A stretch of DNA of 64,000 nt from CAYNYM01 sp049366815 (GCA_049366815.1 JBMNCO010000181.1:1-64000); one strand, 5' to 3'. Shown: positions 26,734-35,078, numbered from the stretch's first letter. Notes: generated by a model from the letters alone, not told the origin. Numbers and translations are program-made.

Positions 26734-27057
26734 ATGAAAAACAGGATGGGTATTTCTTTGCTTTTGCTTTTGATTCTTTTCGTCTTTGTGGCATGCCAGA
26801 CCGCCGCCACGCAACCGGGGACCCCCGGGCTCAGGACCATGAGCCTGCATGTGCCGGCTTGCTCCTGAGACGACTCCGCCGCAAGGATAGGTTCTATCCT
26901 TGAAAAAACCGCAGGTGTGGTAAAGTACAGTACGATGCCCGATGCCAACCGGGTTATTGTGACCTTTGATGAAGAGAAGGTCACGGCCGAGAAGATTGTG
27001 CAAGGCCTCTTTAACGGAGGCTTCGAGGTTATTGGAAAGCCCTGGTTCACCAAATGA
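26734..27057 (+). CDS. Predicted selenoprotein: lipoprotein with HMA-like domain, TGA decoded as selenocysteine
   Basis: Reading from ATG 26734 (AAAGGAGGG site 6 bases before) gives a hydrophobic signal with a lipobox-like FVAC (Cys at 21), then an in-frame TGA at 26866-26868 (residue 45), and continues 62 codons in the same frame to TGA at 27055, total 107 residues. The part after TGA aligns with the heavy-metal-associated fold (SAARI...ILEKTAGV...VIVTFDEEKVTAEKIVQGLFNGGF). TGA falls where the first Cys of CxxC is expected, with a Cys two residues earlier (CSU). A 9-bp perfect hairpin with apical GTT lies 13 bases past TGA, fitting a bacterial SECIS. A nonsense-mutated pseudogene is the alternative. 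Confidence 0.72.
26882..26902 (+). promoter_or_regulatory. Bacterial SECIS-like hairpin
   Basis: CAAGGATAG (26882-26890), loop GTT, CTATCCTTG (26894-26902): nine perfect pairs. The apical loop begins with G, 22 bases after the TGA, inside the range known for bacterial SelB-binding elements. It lies within the coding sequence, as expected in bacteria. Confidence 0.65.
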
Positions 27058-27188
27058 CCCCTGAAATCCCCTGAAGGATAAAAGGGTGCGGGCAGGTACG
27101 GAAATGCCCGGCCGCTCGCGCCCCGGGGGCGATTTTCAGGACCTTGCGGCCGGGGTCAAACAGACCTCGGCCCGTGTCCAACAATCAT

Positions 27189-27443
27189 TTATATCTTGAG
27201 AACGCCTTCAAGGGGCCTGCCACGGTCTATTTTGTCGCCTACAGTACCACCGCAATATTGGCAGCGGTATTCGTATTTTTCGCCTTCAGGCAACACGAGG
27301 AGTAAGAATTTTCTGACCGGAACGGCTCGACCACAATCGGCACAATAGAGTTCCGTCGCCTCAAATTCATCGAAGTTTGCCTGTGGCTTCCCCGCGGCCT
27401 GAGGCTCGGGGGCTTGAAAGGTGAAGAATTGTTTTTTCATCAT
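27189..27443 (-). CDS. Small zinc-ribbon protein
   Basis: The 84-residue product has two CxxC pairs (CADCGR then CQYCGG) about 30 residues apart in the C-terminal half, a typical single-zinc ribbon, with a Gln/Pro/Ala-rich stretch before it. I recognise no named family and infer no function. Start choice is unclear: tandem ATGs at 27440-27443 have a weak AGGGG site, ATG 27464 abuts AAGGAG, and ATG 27473 lacks one. It is oriented toward the selenoprotein gene. A family of regulatory ribbons that bind nucleic acids or partner proteins is the likely class. Confidence 0.6.
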   Translation of the reverse strand: MMKKQFFTFQAPEPQAAGKPQANFDEFEATELYCADCGRAVPVRKFLLLVLPEGEKYEYRCQYCGGTVGDKIDRGRPLEGVLKI

Positions 27444-27473
27444 AAACCCCTGCTGGTCAAACATCTCCTTCAT

Positions 27474-27796
27474 TACGATCCCGCCCGCGCCTCCCAGGGA
27501 GGAACCTCTTCGTTCTCATGCCTTTGCTCTGACGGCGGCATGAACAGTAATCATCGCCTGGGGGGACCGTTATTCGAACTGTAATAAGTATAATATTTCA
27601 ACCGGGTCCGCGCAAGTTTCCCTCACGGGGCAATATGTAGAAACGGCGGTAAGAATGCGGGGGAACGCCTATGGCAAAATGAAACTCCGCCCCGATATTT
27701 TTACTGACGATTTCACACTATTCGTGTATAAAACAGACACTCGGTTCTCAAATTGCCGGGGACTTCGGCAGAGGGATTTGTGTCCAACCCTTTAAC
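27474..27796. other. Divergent intergenic region before mobA
   Basis: 323 bases with an AT-rich centre (around 27580-27600, GTAATAAGTATAATATTTCAA) that could carry promoters for either divergent gene. I see no Moco-riboswitch-like structure and no gene. Confidence 0.4.
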
Positions 27797-28423
27797 ATGA
27801 ATGCGACCCCAAAAGCGAACATCAACCAAACTCAAAGGCTCGATCAGATCACCGGCGTGATCCTGGCAGGCGGTAAAAGCAGCCGTTACGGCGCCAACAA
27901 GGCCCTGGTCGAAATCAGTGGCATGCGGTTGATTGACAGAGTCGTGCAGACCGTGGGTTCTGTGTTTCCGCACCTGCTCCTCGTAACCAACACCCCCCAT
28001 GAATATGCCTACCTCCAAATCCCCATGGTTGAGGATCTCATCAAAGGCCTCGGCCCGATCGGGGGTATTTACACTGGCCTGGAGGTCATATCGGGCCATG
28101 CGGGCTTTTTCGTAGCCTGTGACATGCCTTTTGTCAACCCTGATTTGATCCTGCACATGATCGAGGTTCTGGAGGATTTCCACGCCGTCGTCCCCCGGGT
28201 GGACTGGAAGATAGAGCCACTGTATGCCGTCTATACAAAGGGCTGTCTCTCCTATATCCGGAAATCCATCGGGACCAAAGAATATCAAATCCAGAAGCTC
28301 TTTGACCGAATCAGGGTACGCTACCTGGAGGAGGAAGAAATTCGGGCCTTTGACCCGGAGCTCAAAACCTTTCTCAACATCAACAGGCCCGAAGAGCTGA
28401 GGCATGCCGAAGAGCTGGCGTGA
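27797..28423 (+). CDS. mobA: Molybdenum cofactor guanylyltransferase MobA
   Basis: The 208-residue protein transfers GMP from GTP to molybdopterin to form the guanine-dinucleotide cofactor of DMSO-reductase-family enzymes. The nucleotide-binding signature VILAGGKSSRYGANKAL is at residues 23-38, GLGPIGGIYTGLEV follows near 78, and the metal-binding VACDMPFV near 110. The length is normal. Molybdenum or tungsten enzymes such as formate dehydrogenase are implied, consistent with selenoprotein-using anaerobes. No other Mo genes lie in the window. The ATG is plausible although its ribosome-binding site is weak. Confidence 0.93.
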   Translation: MNATPKANINQTQRLDQITGVILAGGKSSRYGANKALVEISGMRLIDRVVQTVGSVFPHLLLVTNTPHEYAYLQIPMVEDLIKGLGPIGGIYTGLEVISGHAGFFVACDMPFVNPDLILHMIEVLEDFHAVVPRVDWKIEPLYAVYTKGCLSYIRKSIGTKEYQIQKLFDRIRVRYLEEEEIRAFDPELKTFLNINRPEELRHAEELA

Positions 28424-28453
28424 TTTGCACAAGACATTCGGTCTGGATCAGAG

Positions 28454-28473
28454 CAGGTTATCGAAACATGCAA
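28454..28473. promoter_or_regulatory. Operator-like palindrome shared with the NUDIX gene
   Basis: CAGGTT-ATCGA-AACATG upstream of the DUF21/CBS gene. Seventeen bases (28457-28473) are identical to 63773-63789 upstream of the NUDIX gene, where the palindrome is perfect (CATGTT-ATCGA-AACATG). Confidence 0.35.
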
Positions 28474-28513
28474 GATACGTTCTTGTCTTGTTTTTTCTGG
28501 AGGTTTGTTGAGC

Positions 28514-29563
28514 ATGATTGAACTCATCGCTGCTGTAACCTTTGCCATCGTCGTTTCCGCGGCGTGTTCACTTATCGAGGCGGTGCTCTATTCCACTCCC
28601 TTGAGACAGATCGAAACCATGGTCCAGAAAAAAAAAAGGACCGGGCGGGTTCTGAAGGAACTGCGTGAAAATGTCGAAAGGCCCATCACGGCCATTCTCT
28701 CGCTGAATACGATCGCCAATACCGCCGGAGCGGCGGTGGCCGGGTCCGCGGCTACGGCCCTGTTCGGACAGGAATGGCTGGGCTATTTTTCCGCTTTTTT
28801 CACCCTGGTCATCCTGCTCTTTTCAGAAGTCATTCCCAAGACCACGGGCGTGGTCTATGCCAAGTCCCTTGCCCCTGCGGTTGCATTACCCCTGAAGTGG
28901 CTCGTCAGGTTTATGACACCGGTCATATGGCTCTGCAGTCACATTACAAAATGGATTGCCAGGGGTAAACCCAAGGAAACCATATCCTCTGATGAATTGA
29001 AAATCATGGCCCGTTTGAGCCTGACGACCGGAGACATCAAGCCCTACCAGGAGAGTGTCATCGACAATATCCTCTCTCTGGACACGCGGAAGGTCAAAGA
29101 CGTCATGACCCCGCGAACGGTCATATTCTCCCTCAGCGAACACCTGACCCTGGAAGAGGCCAAACGGGAGACGACAAAATGGGAACACAGTCGCTTTCCG
29201 GTCTATGATAAGGACCGGGAAGACATCATGGGGATCGTCCTGACAAAGGAGTTCTTTGTTGCACTGGAGGAAGGCAGGCGGGACACCCCCCTGACGGATA
29301 TCATGCGACCCGTCCATTTTGTCGCGGAAACGGCGAGATTGCATACCGTCCTCTTGGAGTTCATGGGAACGCGGGAAAAACTCTTCATCGTGATCGATGA
29401 ATATGGCGGTCTCTCAGGTCTGATCACACTTGAAGACATCCTTGAAGAAATATTGGGAAGAGAAATCGTCGATGAGTCTGACCAGGTGGTGGACAAAAGG
29501 GACCTGGCAAGACGACACCGGGACAGGCTTTCTCCACGCCCACCCCAGGCCCATGGATCCTGA
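28514..29563 (+). CDS. DUF21/CBS-domain membrane protein (CNNM/HlyC-CorB family)
   Basis: The 349-residue protein has an N-terminal DUF21 membrane domain with about three to four helices (residues 1-150, including IELIAAVTFAIVVSAACSL) and a CBS-domain pair at about 190-320 (MTPRTVIFSL, then HTVLLEFMGTREKLFIVIDEYGGLSGLITLEDI). The C-terminal CorC/HlyC transporter-associated domain of longer members is missing. Family proteins act in magnesium or other divalent-cation efflux. ATG 28514 follows GGAGG at 10 bases, whereas an upstream TTG at 28505 has no room. A palindromic motif near 28454-28470 recurs before the NUDIX gene. Confidence 0.88.
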   Translation: MIELIAAVTFAIVVSAACSLIEAVLYSTPLRQIETMVQKKKRTGRVLKELRENVERPITAILSLNTIANTAGAAVAGSAATALFGQEWLGYFSAFFTLVILLFSEVIPKTTGVVYAKSLAPAVALPLKWLVRFMTPVIWLCSHITKWIARGKPKETISSDELKIMARLSLTTGDIKPYQESVIDNILSLDTRKVKDVMTPRTVIFSLSEHLTLEEAKRETTKWEHSRFPVYDKDREDIMGIVLTKEFFVALEEGRRDTPLTDIMRPVHFVAETARLHTVLLEFMGTREKLFIVIDEYGGLSGLITLEDILEEILGREIVDESDQVVDKRDLARRHRDRLSPRPPQAHGS

Positions 29564-29626
29564 CATGGCAATTTTCTTCAACGTCACAAACGGCCTTCCA
29601 GGGTATCTTGCGGGAGGAAAAGTCTC

Positions 29627-30481
29627 ATGATACCGAAGGAAATCACCCTCTGTTCACCGGACGGCCGGAAGACATGCTTCGCCTGCTGCCCGCCGATCCG
29701 GCCTGCCGGGTACGAACACATCCAATACAAGGGCAGCGTTCAAAGGATTCTGAGAGAAAACACAAAAGATTTTGAGCGAATGAAACACGGCGTCCATGCA
29801 ATCACGGGTTTCAGTTGCTGGGCCCTGGGTTATCTGGACAGGGACCACAGGCGAATCGGCTGTCTGCTCCATCCCGCCCGGAACCAGGGCCATGATCTGC
29901 GCTACAGGGTGGGTTTCGATGATAAATGCAGGCGAGAGACTTGCCCGGAAGCCGAGACCTTTTCCAGACTGGGAAACGAAAAGAAGGCCTTCTGGTTGGG
30001 ACTGACAGAGAATCTTGACAGCTTTTCTTATTCCAGCCGGACCCAGAATCCCCTTTTCAGGCTGATGGGATGGGGGACGAGGATCCTGGATTTGATCGCC
30101 GAGACAGAGGCGCATTGTGCGATGAAAAGCGAGTACTTCAGCAGGACCTACCCCTTTTTTGCCACCACCCTTTTCCCCAAGGCCCATGCCTACATCCTGC
30201 ATCGGTTGGTGGACCGGGCCGGTCCTTCCATTTTGCGAAGCCCCGGCTTCCGGGATGCCTTTGAGGACTTTTGCAAAAACCTCTCCTCAGATGCAGCCCG
30301 GGAAGCGCCCCCAACGCAGGAGGGAACACCCGTTTTTCGGCTGGACCTGGATGACCACTTCCGCGACACGCTGAGGCTCTTCCTCGGGAGGACACGCCTC
30401 CCCCTGGAGGCCGCGCTGCGTCTGAAAGCCGCGTTGGACGACCGCATAGACACCTTTTACCACCGCATTCAGGGGAGTTGA
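29627..30481 (+). CDS. Cys-rich hypothetical protein preceding a nucleotidyltransferase
   Basis: I do not recognise this 284-residue protein. It begins MIPKEITLCSPDGRKTCFACC, with a CFACC cluster that could bind metal, and has further Cys at FSCWALGY, GCLLHP, KCRRETC and DFCKN. It has no signal peptide or clear membrane helix and is rich in Arg and Asp. The C-terminal third contains a helical region (LRLFLGRTRLPLEAALRLKAAL). The ATG is preceded by GGGAGGAAAAG. Its stop overlaps the start of the next gene (TGATG), so the two are translationally coupled and likely act together. One possible role is a Cys-cluster partner of the nucleotidyltransferase. Confidence 0.65.
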   Translation: MIPKEITLCSPDGRKTCFACCPPIRPAGYEHIQYKGSVQRILRENTKDFERMKHGVHAITGFSCWALGYLDRDHRRIGCLLHPARNQGHDLRYRVGFDDKCRRETCPEAETFSRLGNEKKAFWLGLTENLDSFSYSSRTQNPLFRLMGWGTRILDLIAETEAHCAMKSEYFSRTYPFFATTLFPKAHAYILHRLVDRAGPSILRSPGFRDAFEDFCKNLSSDAAREAPPTQEGTPVFRLDLDDHFRDTLRLFLGRTRLPLEAALRLKAALDDRIDTFYHRIQGS

Positions 30482-31386
30482 TGGAAACGAAGATCGCTGG
30501 TCTTATAAGAGAAAGGGGGCCCTTGACGGGGCAGGAGCTATTGGATGCCACACAAGAAGGCGGCCTTTCTCTATGGCGCGCCTGCAAGACGTCAAGACTC
30601 CTGTCCATGAGATCTCTGGGAACCCGTTATCTGCGGCTCGACCGCAGGATTGAGGGCTATGCAAGGCTTTCCCCTTCTATCCTCAGAGAGTTTCTCACTT
30701 ACTCCGTGGTGGGCCTGGCGGAGGACCGAGAGGCCCTGAATCTGAAGGCCGATGCGATTCTCTCCCATATTGCCGCCGTCAGCCGGAGCAAAAGGGGTCT
30801 GGCCTACAATGTCATCTCCTCCCTGCTGAACCAGTTCTCGGACGAGGCCGTCCTCAGGGAACAGAGCTGTTTTGTCCTGGCCGGGGATATCGTCTATGAC
30901 ATGGCTCACGATGTCCCGAGACCGGAGAGGAGCACGGGAAAAATGGTCAACGGGAGCGACATGGATATCGTCGTTATCGTTGATGACCTCCTCCCCGGAC
31001 CCATCGTGGAGCGGCTGGATGAGGCCATCTACCAGGAAAAATGCCGTCTTTTGATCACTCCCCATGTCCGGGAAGAGATCGATTATGTCGTCAAAGGCCT
31101 TGAACGTGTCAGGGAACAGCTTCGCTTTGACACCTTCAAGCACATGGTCGCCTGCAAGATTCTCCATGAAGGCGCCTATCTTTATGGAAGTGACACACTC
31201 TTTCAAGCGGTCAAGAGCATGCTCAGGGAGTACGGTGTGGAAAAAAAGCTCCGGGATCTGGAAAAAAAATCCGATTCCTTTCGTCAGCATGCGGAACATT
31301 TGTTGCTTCATGAAGACCCGGACAGGATCCGGACGGAATTCCTCAATCTCTTCTATCCCGTCGAGGAATCTGAAGAATTTGAGTGA
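30481..31386 (+). CDS. Winged-helix/nucleotidyltransferase-fold protein
   Basis: The 301-residue product has an N-terminal winged-helix-like segment (residues about 5-60, GPLTGQELLDATQ with a wing ending TRYLRLDR), an internal helical part, then a nucleotidyltransferase active-site pattern near 155-170 (NGSDMDIVVIVDD; GS...DxD as in the Pol-beta/MNT superfamily). A long basic-acidic helical tail ends ESEEFE. No membrane segment. The ATG overlaps the stop codon of the Cys-rich gene by one base. Proteins of this kind may be toxins of antitoxin pairs or RNA/protein nucleotidyl transferases, but a partner is not obvious and the DxD spacing is only superficially matched. Confidence 0.55.
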   Translation: METKIAGLIRERGPLTGQELLDATQEGGLSLWRACKTSRLLSMRSLGTRYLRLDRRIEGYARLSPSILREFLTYSVVGLAEDREALNLKADAILSHIAAVSRSKRGLAYNVISSLLNQFSDEAVLREQSCFVLAGDIVYDMAHDVPRPERSTGKMVNGSDMDIVVIVDDLLPGPIVERLDEAIYQEKCRLLITPHVREEIDYVVKGLERVREQLRFDTFKHMVACKILHEGAYLYGSDTLFQAVKSMLREYGVEKKLRDLEKKSDSFRQHAEHLLLHEDPDRIRTEFLNLFYPVEESEEFE

Positions 31387-31667
31387 CGTGGCAGCCACAT
31401 GGCAGCCCTTTTATTTCTTGACCCTTGAAGGATCTTTCTCTATACTTTTTAGGTTGTTGTCCGATCAGGATTTTTCTGAAACCCTTTTGACGATAACCGG
31501 GTAAGAGGAAGATCTCAACCGGGCACTGCTGACTTGTTTCCAGCCTGTATGAAAAATTGGTTTTTGGTGCCAGCGAACATGACGCTCCAGGACAGAATCT
31601 TGCGGAATGGGGAGTCTCTCCGGCAAAATCCTCAAATTTGAAAGACACAAATCGGGAGGTATTTTTT
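31387..31667. other. Promoter and leader of the thiolase operon
   Basis: A strong promoter at 31418-31446 precedes a leader of about 215 bases. The leader has no recognised riboswitch. It begins with a paired direct repeat (TGGCAGCC, 31389-31407) just before the promoter. Confidence 0.5.
31418..31446 (+). promoter_or_regulatory. Sigma70-type promoter of the thiolase operon
   Basis: TTGACC and TATACT with a 17-base spacer, about 225 bases upstream of the thiolase start. Confidence 0.65.
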
Positions 31668-32834
31668 ATGGGAAAGGTAGGAGTTATCGGCGTTGGCCAG
31701 AGTTCCTTTGTGCGAGGGTATCCTGGCTCAATAAGGGAACTGGCCTTTGAGGGATTCAAGGAGGCCATGACGGATGCACAAATATCCGTAAAGGACATTG
31801 ATGCCACGGTCGTTTGTTCCTCCCCTGAGTATGACAAACAAAGGTCGCCGGCCGGTGTCATGGCCGAGTACCTGGGGCTCACACCCCAGCCGACTTTTTA
31901 TGTGGAAACCCTCTGCTCATCGAGCAGTACCGGTCTGAAGCTGGCTTATTCCATGGTCAAATCCGGCCTCCATGACGTGGTCCTGGTCCTCGGTTTTCAA
32001 AAGATGTCCGAAATCACTTCCGCGGAATCTCAGGAAAGAATGGGGCGGGGAGCCGATATCCAGTGGGAAAGCCCTTTTGGGACCATGATGCCCGCCTATT
32101 ACGCCATGTATGCCAGGGCCCACATGGCCAAGTACGGCACCACATCTGAAGACCTTGCCCGCATCAGGGTCAAGGCGGCCACTTACGGCCAGATCAATGA
32201 AAAGGCGGTCTATCGCAAGGCGGTGACCATGGATATGTTTTCCGATCCTGAAAATGCCATGTCCAGCCCCGTGGCCAGCCCCCTCCGTGTCGGAGACTGT
32301 TGCGCCAACGCCGACGGCAGTTCCTGCGTGATCGTCGCCAGTGAAGAGAAGGCCAAGGCCTTCTCCAAGAAGCCTGTTTGGATCCTCGGCATCGGCGCGG
32401 CCTCCACGGCCGTCAATATGGCGGGGAGGGACCTCTTTACCGGCCTGACGGTTGGGGAGGAGGCCGGAAGGCAGGCCTACAAGATGGCCGGCGTGACGCC
32501 GCAGGATATCGACGTCGCGGAAGTCCATGACTGTTTCACCATCGCCGAGATGATGGCCTATGAGAACCTGGGGTTCGCAAAGCCCGGGCAAGGCAAGGAC
32601 CTGATCGGTGCCAAAGAGACTTACAAAGAAGGCCGCATCCCGGTCAATGTGGACGGGGGACTGCTCTCCAAGGGTCATCCCATCGGCGCGACGGGCGGAT
32701 CACAGATAAGGACTATCGTCCTCCAGCTCAGAGGTGAGGCGGGAGACATGCAGGTCAAGGATCCTGAAATCGGATTGGTCCATAACATAGGTGGTGTGGG
32801 TCTTTACGGAAACGTCACCATCTTCGGGAGGTAA
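31668..32834 (+). CDS. SCP-x-type thiolase (acetyl-CoA acetyltransferase family)
   Basis: The 388-residue enzyme catalyses thiolytic cleavage or Claisen condensation of acyl-CoA. The nucleophilic Cys lies in ETLCSSSSTG near residue 82. C-terminal EVHDCFTIAE and LLSKGHPIGATG supply the general base residues. The mode of sequence is that of SCP-x/thiolase-like enzymes, which often work with a DUF35 partner. I chose ATG 31668 because GGGAGGT lies 7 bases upstream; an earlier in-frame ATG at 31557 adds an unrelated stretch. The DUF35 gene follows after 5 bases. The pair probably cleaves a ketoacyl-CoA in fatty- or aromatic-acid breakdown or in ketone metabolism. Confidence 0.92.
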   Translation: MGKVGVIGVGQSSFVRGYPGSIRELAFEGFKEAMTDAQISVKDIDATVVCSSPEYDKQRSPAGVMAEYLGLTPQPTFYVETLCSSSSTGLKLAYSMVKSGLHDVVLVLGFQKMSEITSAESQERMGRGADIQWESPFGTMMPAYYAMYARAHMAKYGTTSEDLARIRVKAATYGQINEKAVYRKAVTMDMFSDPENAMSSPVASPLRVGDCCANADGSSCVIVASEEKAKAFSKKPVWILGIGAASTAVNMAGRDLFTGLTVGEEAGRQAYKMAGVTPQDIDVAEVHDCFTIAEMMAYENLGFAKPGQGKDLIGAKETYKEGRIPVNVDGGLLSKGHPIGATGGSQIRTIVLQLRGEAGDMQVKDPEIGLVHNIGGVGLYGNVTIFGR

Positions 32835-32839
32835 GAAAT

Positions 32840-33271
32840 ATGGCTAAAAAGGAAGTAGATAATCGATTCAAAAAATTTGGAACCGTCAGCTTTACCGGTA
32901 TCTCGAAGACCAACGATTTCATGAATTTCCTGGAAGAGGGTAAGGTCGCGGCTACCAAATGCAAGGACTGTGGACTCATCTTTTTCCCTCCGAGAGCCGA
33001 TTGCTACAAGTGTCTGACCAGCAACATAGAGTGGGTCGAGGTCACCGGCTCAGGCAGGCTCTTGTCTTACAGCAAGCTGGAATACGGCCCTGTGGGTTTT
33101 GAGGGCGACCTGCCCTACTCGATCGCCCTGCTTGATTACGGCGACTACAAGGTCTTCGGCAGACTGTCCAACAAACTGAGTGACGATGAGATCAAAGTGG
33201 GTATGGAACTGAAAACCGTCGTCAACGAGCTGCCCAATGGACAAGTCAATTATGTCTTTGAAAAGGCGTAA
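32840..33271 (+). CDS. DUF35 zinc-ribbon/OB-fold acyl-CoA-associated protein
   Basis: The 143-residue product has a rubredoxin-like ribbon (KCKDCGLIFFPPRADCYKCL, four Cys, residues 34-53) and an OB-fold C-terminal half (LLSYSKLEYGP...VFGRLSNKLSD). Members bind acyl-CoA and couple with SCP-x thiolases or hydratases, channeling intermediates between subunits. It lies 5 bases downstream of the thiolase and ends before a strong terminator. Role in the pair is based on family knowledge. Confidence 0.93.
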   Translation: MAKKEVDNRFKKFGTVSFTGISKTNDFMNFLEEGKVAATKCKDCGLIFFPPRADCYKCLTSNIEWVEVTGSGRLLSYSKLEYGPVGFEGDLPYSIALLDYGDYKVFGRLSNKLSDDEIKVGMELKTVVNELPNGQVNYVFEKA

Positions 33272-33286
33272 TTAAAACGTTCTCTC

Positions 33287-33312
33287 CCCCCGCCTCAAAG
33301 GCGGGGGTTTTT
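33287..33312 (+). terminator. Rho-independent terminator of the thiolase operon
   Basis: CCCCCGCC (33287-33294) pairs with GGCGGGGG (33300-33307), loop TCAAA, then TTTTTATTTT. Confidence 0.92.
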
Positions 33313-33333
33313 ATTTTCCATGTAGCTTGGTCT

Positions 33334-34263
33334 ATGATCGTGCCCGCATCCTCACCCAAGCACCCGGGGTGGTTGGAAATCACCATCGATATTCATCCAA
33401 TAGCCCATGAGGCCTTGAGTGCACTTCTTTTCGATCTTGGGTGTCAAGGTATGGTCACCGAGGACTTTTCCGCTCACACCCTCAAGGCATACTGGCCCCT
33501 GCGGCAAGACTTCGAAGACCTCAAAAATCGTATTGACGGATTCCTCGCAGAACTTGCGGACATTTTTCCCGAAGCCCGTCCATTCACCTTGAGGCTCTCC
33601 CGTCTCCAGGATCAGGACTGGGCCCACAGCTGGCGACGGTTCTTTCACCCTGACCGCATCACCCCGAATCTGACGGTATTCCCCGCATGGGAACCCGTTT
33701 CCGAGCCCTCCACAGCACGCATCATCAGAATCGACCCCGGCCCGGCCTTCGGTACGGGACAACATCCCACCACCCGGATGTGTCTCAAGGCCATGGAAGA
33801 CATGCCCCTGACGGGCTCCTGGTCCATGCTCGACATAGGCACGGGCAGCGGCATCCTCGCCCTGTACGGTGCCATGCTCAATGCAGCAAGGATTTTGGCC
33901 ATCGATATTGATCCGGAGGCCCTCCGCTGGGCACAAAGGAACCTTGATCTCAACGGAATCTCCAGCGCTGTTGAAATCTCACCCCAGCCCCTGGAGAGCC
34001 TGACCGAGCACTTTCATTTGGTCGTCGGGAATCTGATCCTCGGAACCATCGTTGATCTGTTTCCCTTTTTCTCTCCTGTTACACGGCCCGGTGGGACCCT
34101 GATCCTGTCCGGCCTGCTCCGGGAACAGGTCCCAAGGGTGGAAGCCCTCCTTCCGGTCAACGGGTTTCAAAGGGTCGCTGTGCGCAATGAAAGTGAATGG
34201 GCCTGCGTGATCGCGCGGAAAGAATCCGCACCTCCTGAGGGTTCAGGGCCGTCGGGAGACTGA
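33334..34263 (+). CDS. prmA: Ribosomal protein L11 methyltransferase PrmA
   Basis: The 309-residue enzyme trimethylates L11 using S-adenosylmethionine. The N-terminal L11-contacting domain is followed by the Rossmann methyltransferase core with motif I (DIGTGSGILAL near residue 168), motif II-like AIDIDPEALRWAQ, and motif IV NLILG. The DPGPAFGTGQHPTTR segment, which is characteristic of PrmA, is present. The next gene, rsmE, starts 59 bases later, so the two rRNA/ribosome modification genes may be co-transcribed. The ribosome-binding site is weak. Confidence 0.93.
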   Translation: MIVPASSPKHPGWLEITIDIHPIAHEALSALLFDLGCQGMVTEDFSAHTLKAYWPLRQDFEDLKNRIDGFLAELADIFPEARPFTLRLSRLQDQDWAHSWRRFFHPDRITPNLTVFPAWEPVSEPSTARIIRIDPGPAFGTGQHPTTRMCLKAMEDMPLTGSWSMLDIGTGSGILALYGAMLNAARILAIDIDPEALRWAQRNLDLNGISSAVEISPQPLESLTEHFHLVVGNLILGTIVDLFPFFSPVTRPGGTLILSGLLREQVPRVEALLPVNGFQRVAVRNESEWACVIARKESAPPEGSGPSGD

Positions 34264-34322
34264 CAGGTCATCGACGATAAAGGGCTTTGAGCAACCCCTG
34301 ATGTGGAGGCCTGCAAAATACA

Positions 34323-35078
34323 ATGAAACGGTTCTTCGTAGAGCAAATCGATTCCAAAGAAGGTTCCTTCACCGTCCGAGGACCGGAGGCCCGGCACATC
34401 GCCCGCGTCCTGCGTATGGGACCTGGTGATCGATTTATCCTCATGGACCGAACAGGGGCCCGATATGAAGTGACCGTTGCGTCCTGCGACCGACATGAAG
34501 TCCGGGTTTTCCTCGAAAGACCCCTCCCCAGCCCGCCTGTTTCCCCCGTGGATATCACCCTCTGCCAGGCCCTCCTCAAGTCGGGTCCGATGGATTATAT
34601 CATCCAGAAGACCTCTGAACTGGGTGTGAAGCGCATTCTGCCCTTTGTATCAGAGAGGACGGTCATCAGGCCAGACCCGGAAGGGTTCCGGACAAAAGCA
34701 AGGCATTGGCAGGAGATTGCGCGCAACGCGGCCACACAGTCCGACAGGGCCGTGCCTGCAGATATTGGACCGCTCCATTTTTTTGATCATATGATCGCTC
34801 ATCTGAAGGGGGAGAACGCCCTCAAGATCATCCTTTGGGAGGGTGAAAATTGCCGGGATTTGAAAGGGGTGCTGGCCGAAACACCGCGCCTCGAGTCGAT
34901 CGTCGGCGTGGTGGGACCGGAAGGGGGCCTCACGCCCGCGGAAGTCGAGCTTGCCCGGGAAGGCGGGTTCCATCCCGCCTCCCTGGGACACAGGATCCTC
35001 CGCGCCGAGACGGCGGCCCAGACCCTGGTCGCCATCCTCCAATATGAGCGGGGGGACCTGAGTCTCGCTGACCCCTGA
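34323..35078 (+). CDS. rsmE: 16S rRNA (uracil1498-N3)-methyltransferase RsmE
   Basis: The 251-residue SPOUT-class enzyme methylates N3 of U1498 in 16S rRNA. The PUA-like N-terminal domain is followed by the knotted SPOUT fold: QKTSELGVKRILPF, then VGPEGGLTPAEVELA near residue 200 and LGHRILRAETAAQTLVAIL, the SAM-binding loops. It follows prmA by 59 bases. The gene ends 26 bases before the convergent enolase stop codon. Confidence 0.94.
   Translation: MKRFFVEQIDSKEGSFTVRGPEARHIARVLRMGPGDRFILMDRTGARYEVTVASCDRHEVRVFLERPLPSPPVSPVDITLCQALLKSGPMDYIIQKTSELGVKRILPFVSERTVIRPDPEGFRTKARHWQEIARNAATQSDRAVPADIGPLHFFDHMIAHLKGENALKIILWEGENCRDLKGVLAETPRLESIVGVVGPEGGLTPAEVELAREGGFHPASLGHRILRAETAAQTLVAILQYERGDLSLADP

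Noticed and set aside
26480..26737. Reading frame of 85 codons overlapping the selenoprotein start
   Set aside because: It crosses a terminator hairpin and T-run, has no ribosome-binding site, and its composition is not protein-like; the selenoprotein gene fits better.
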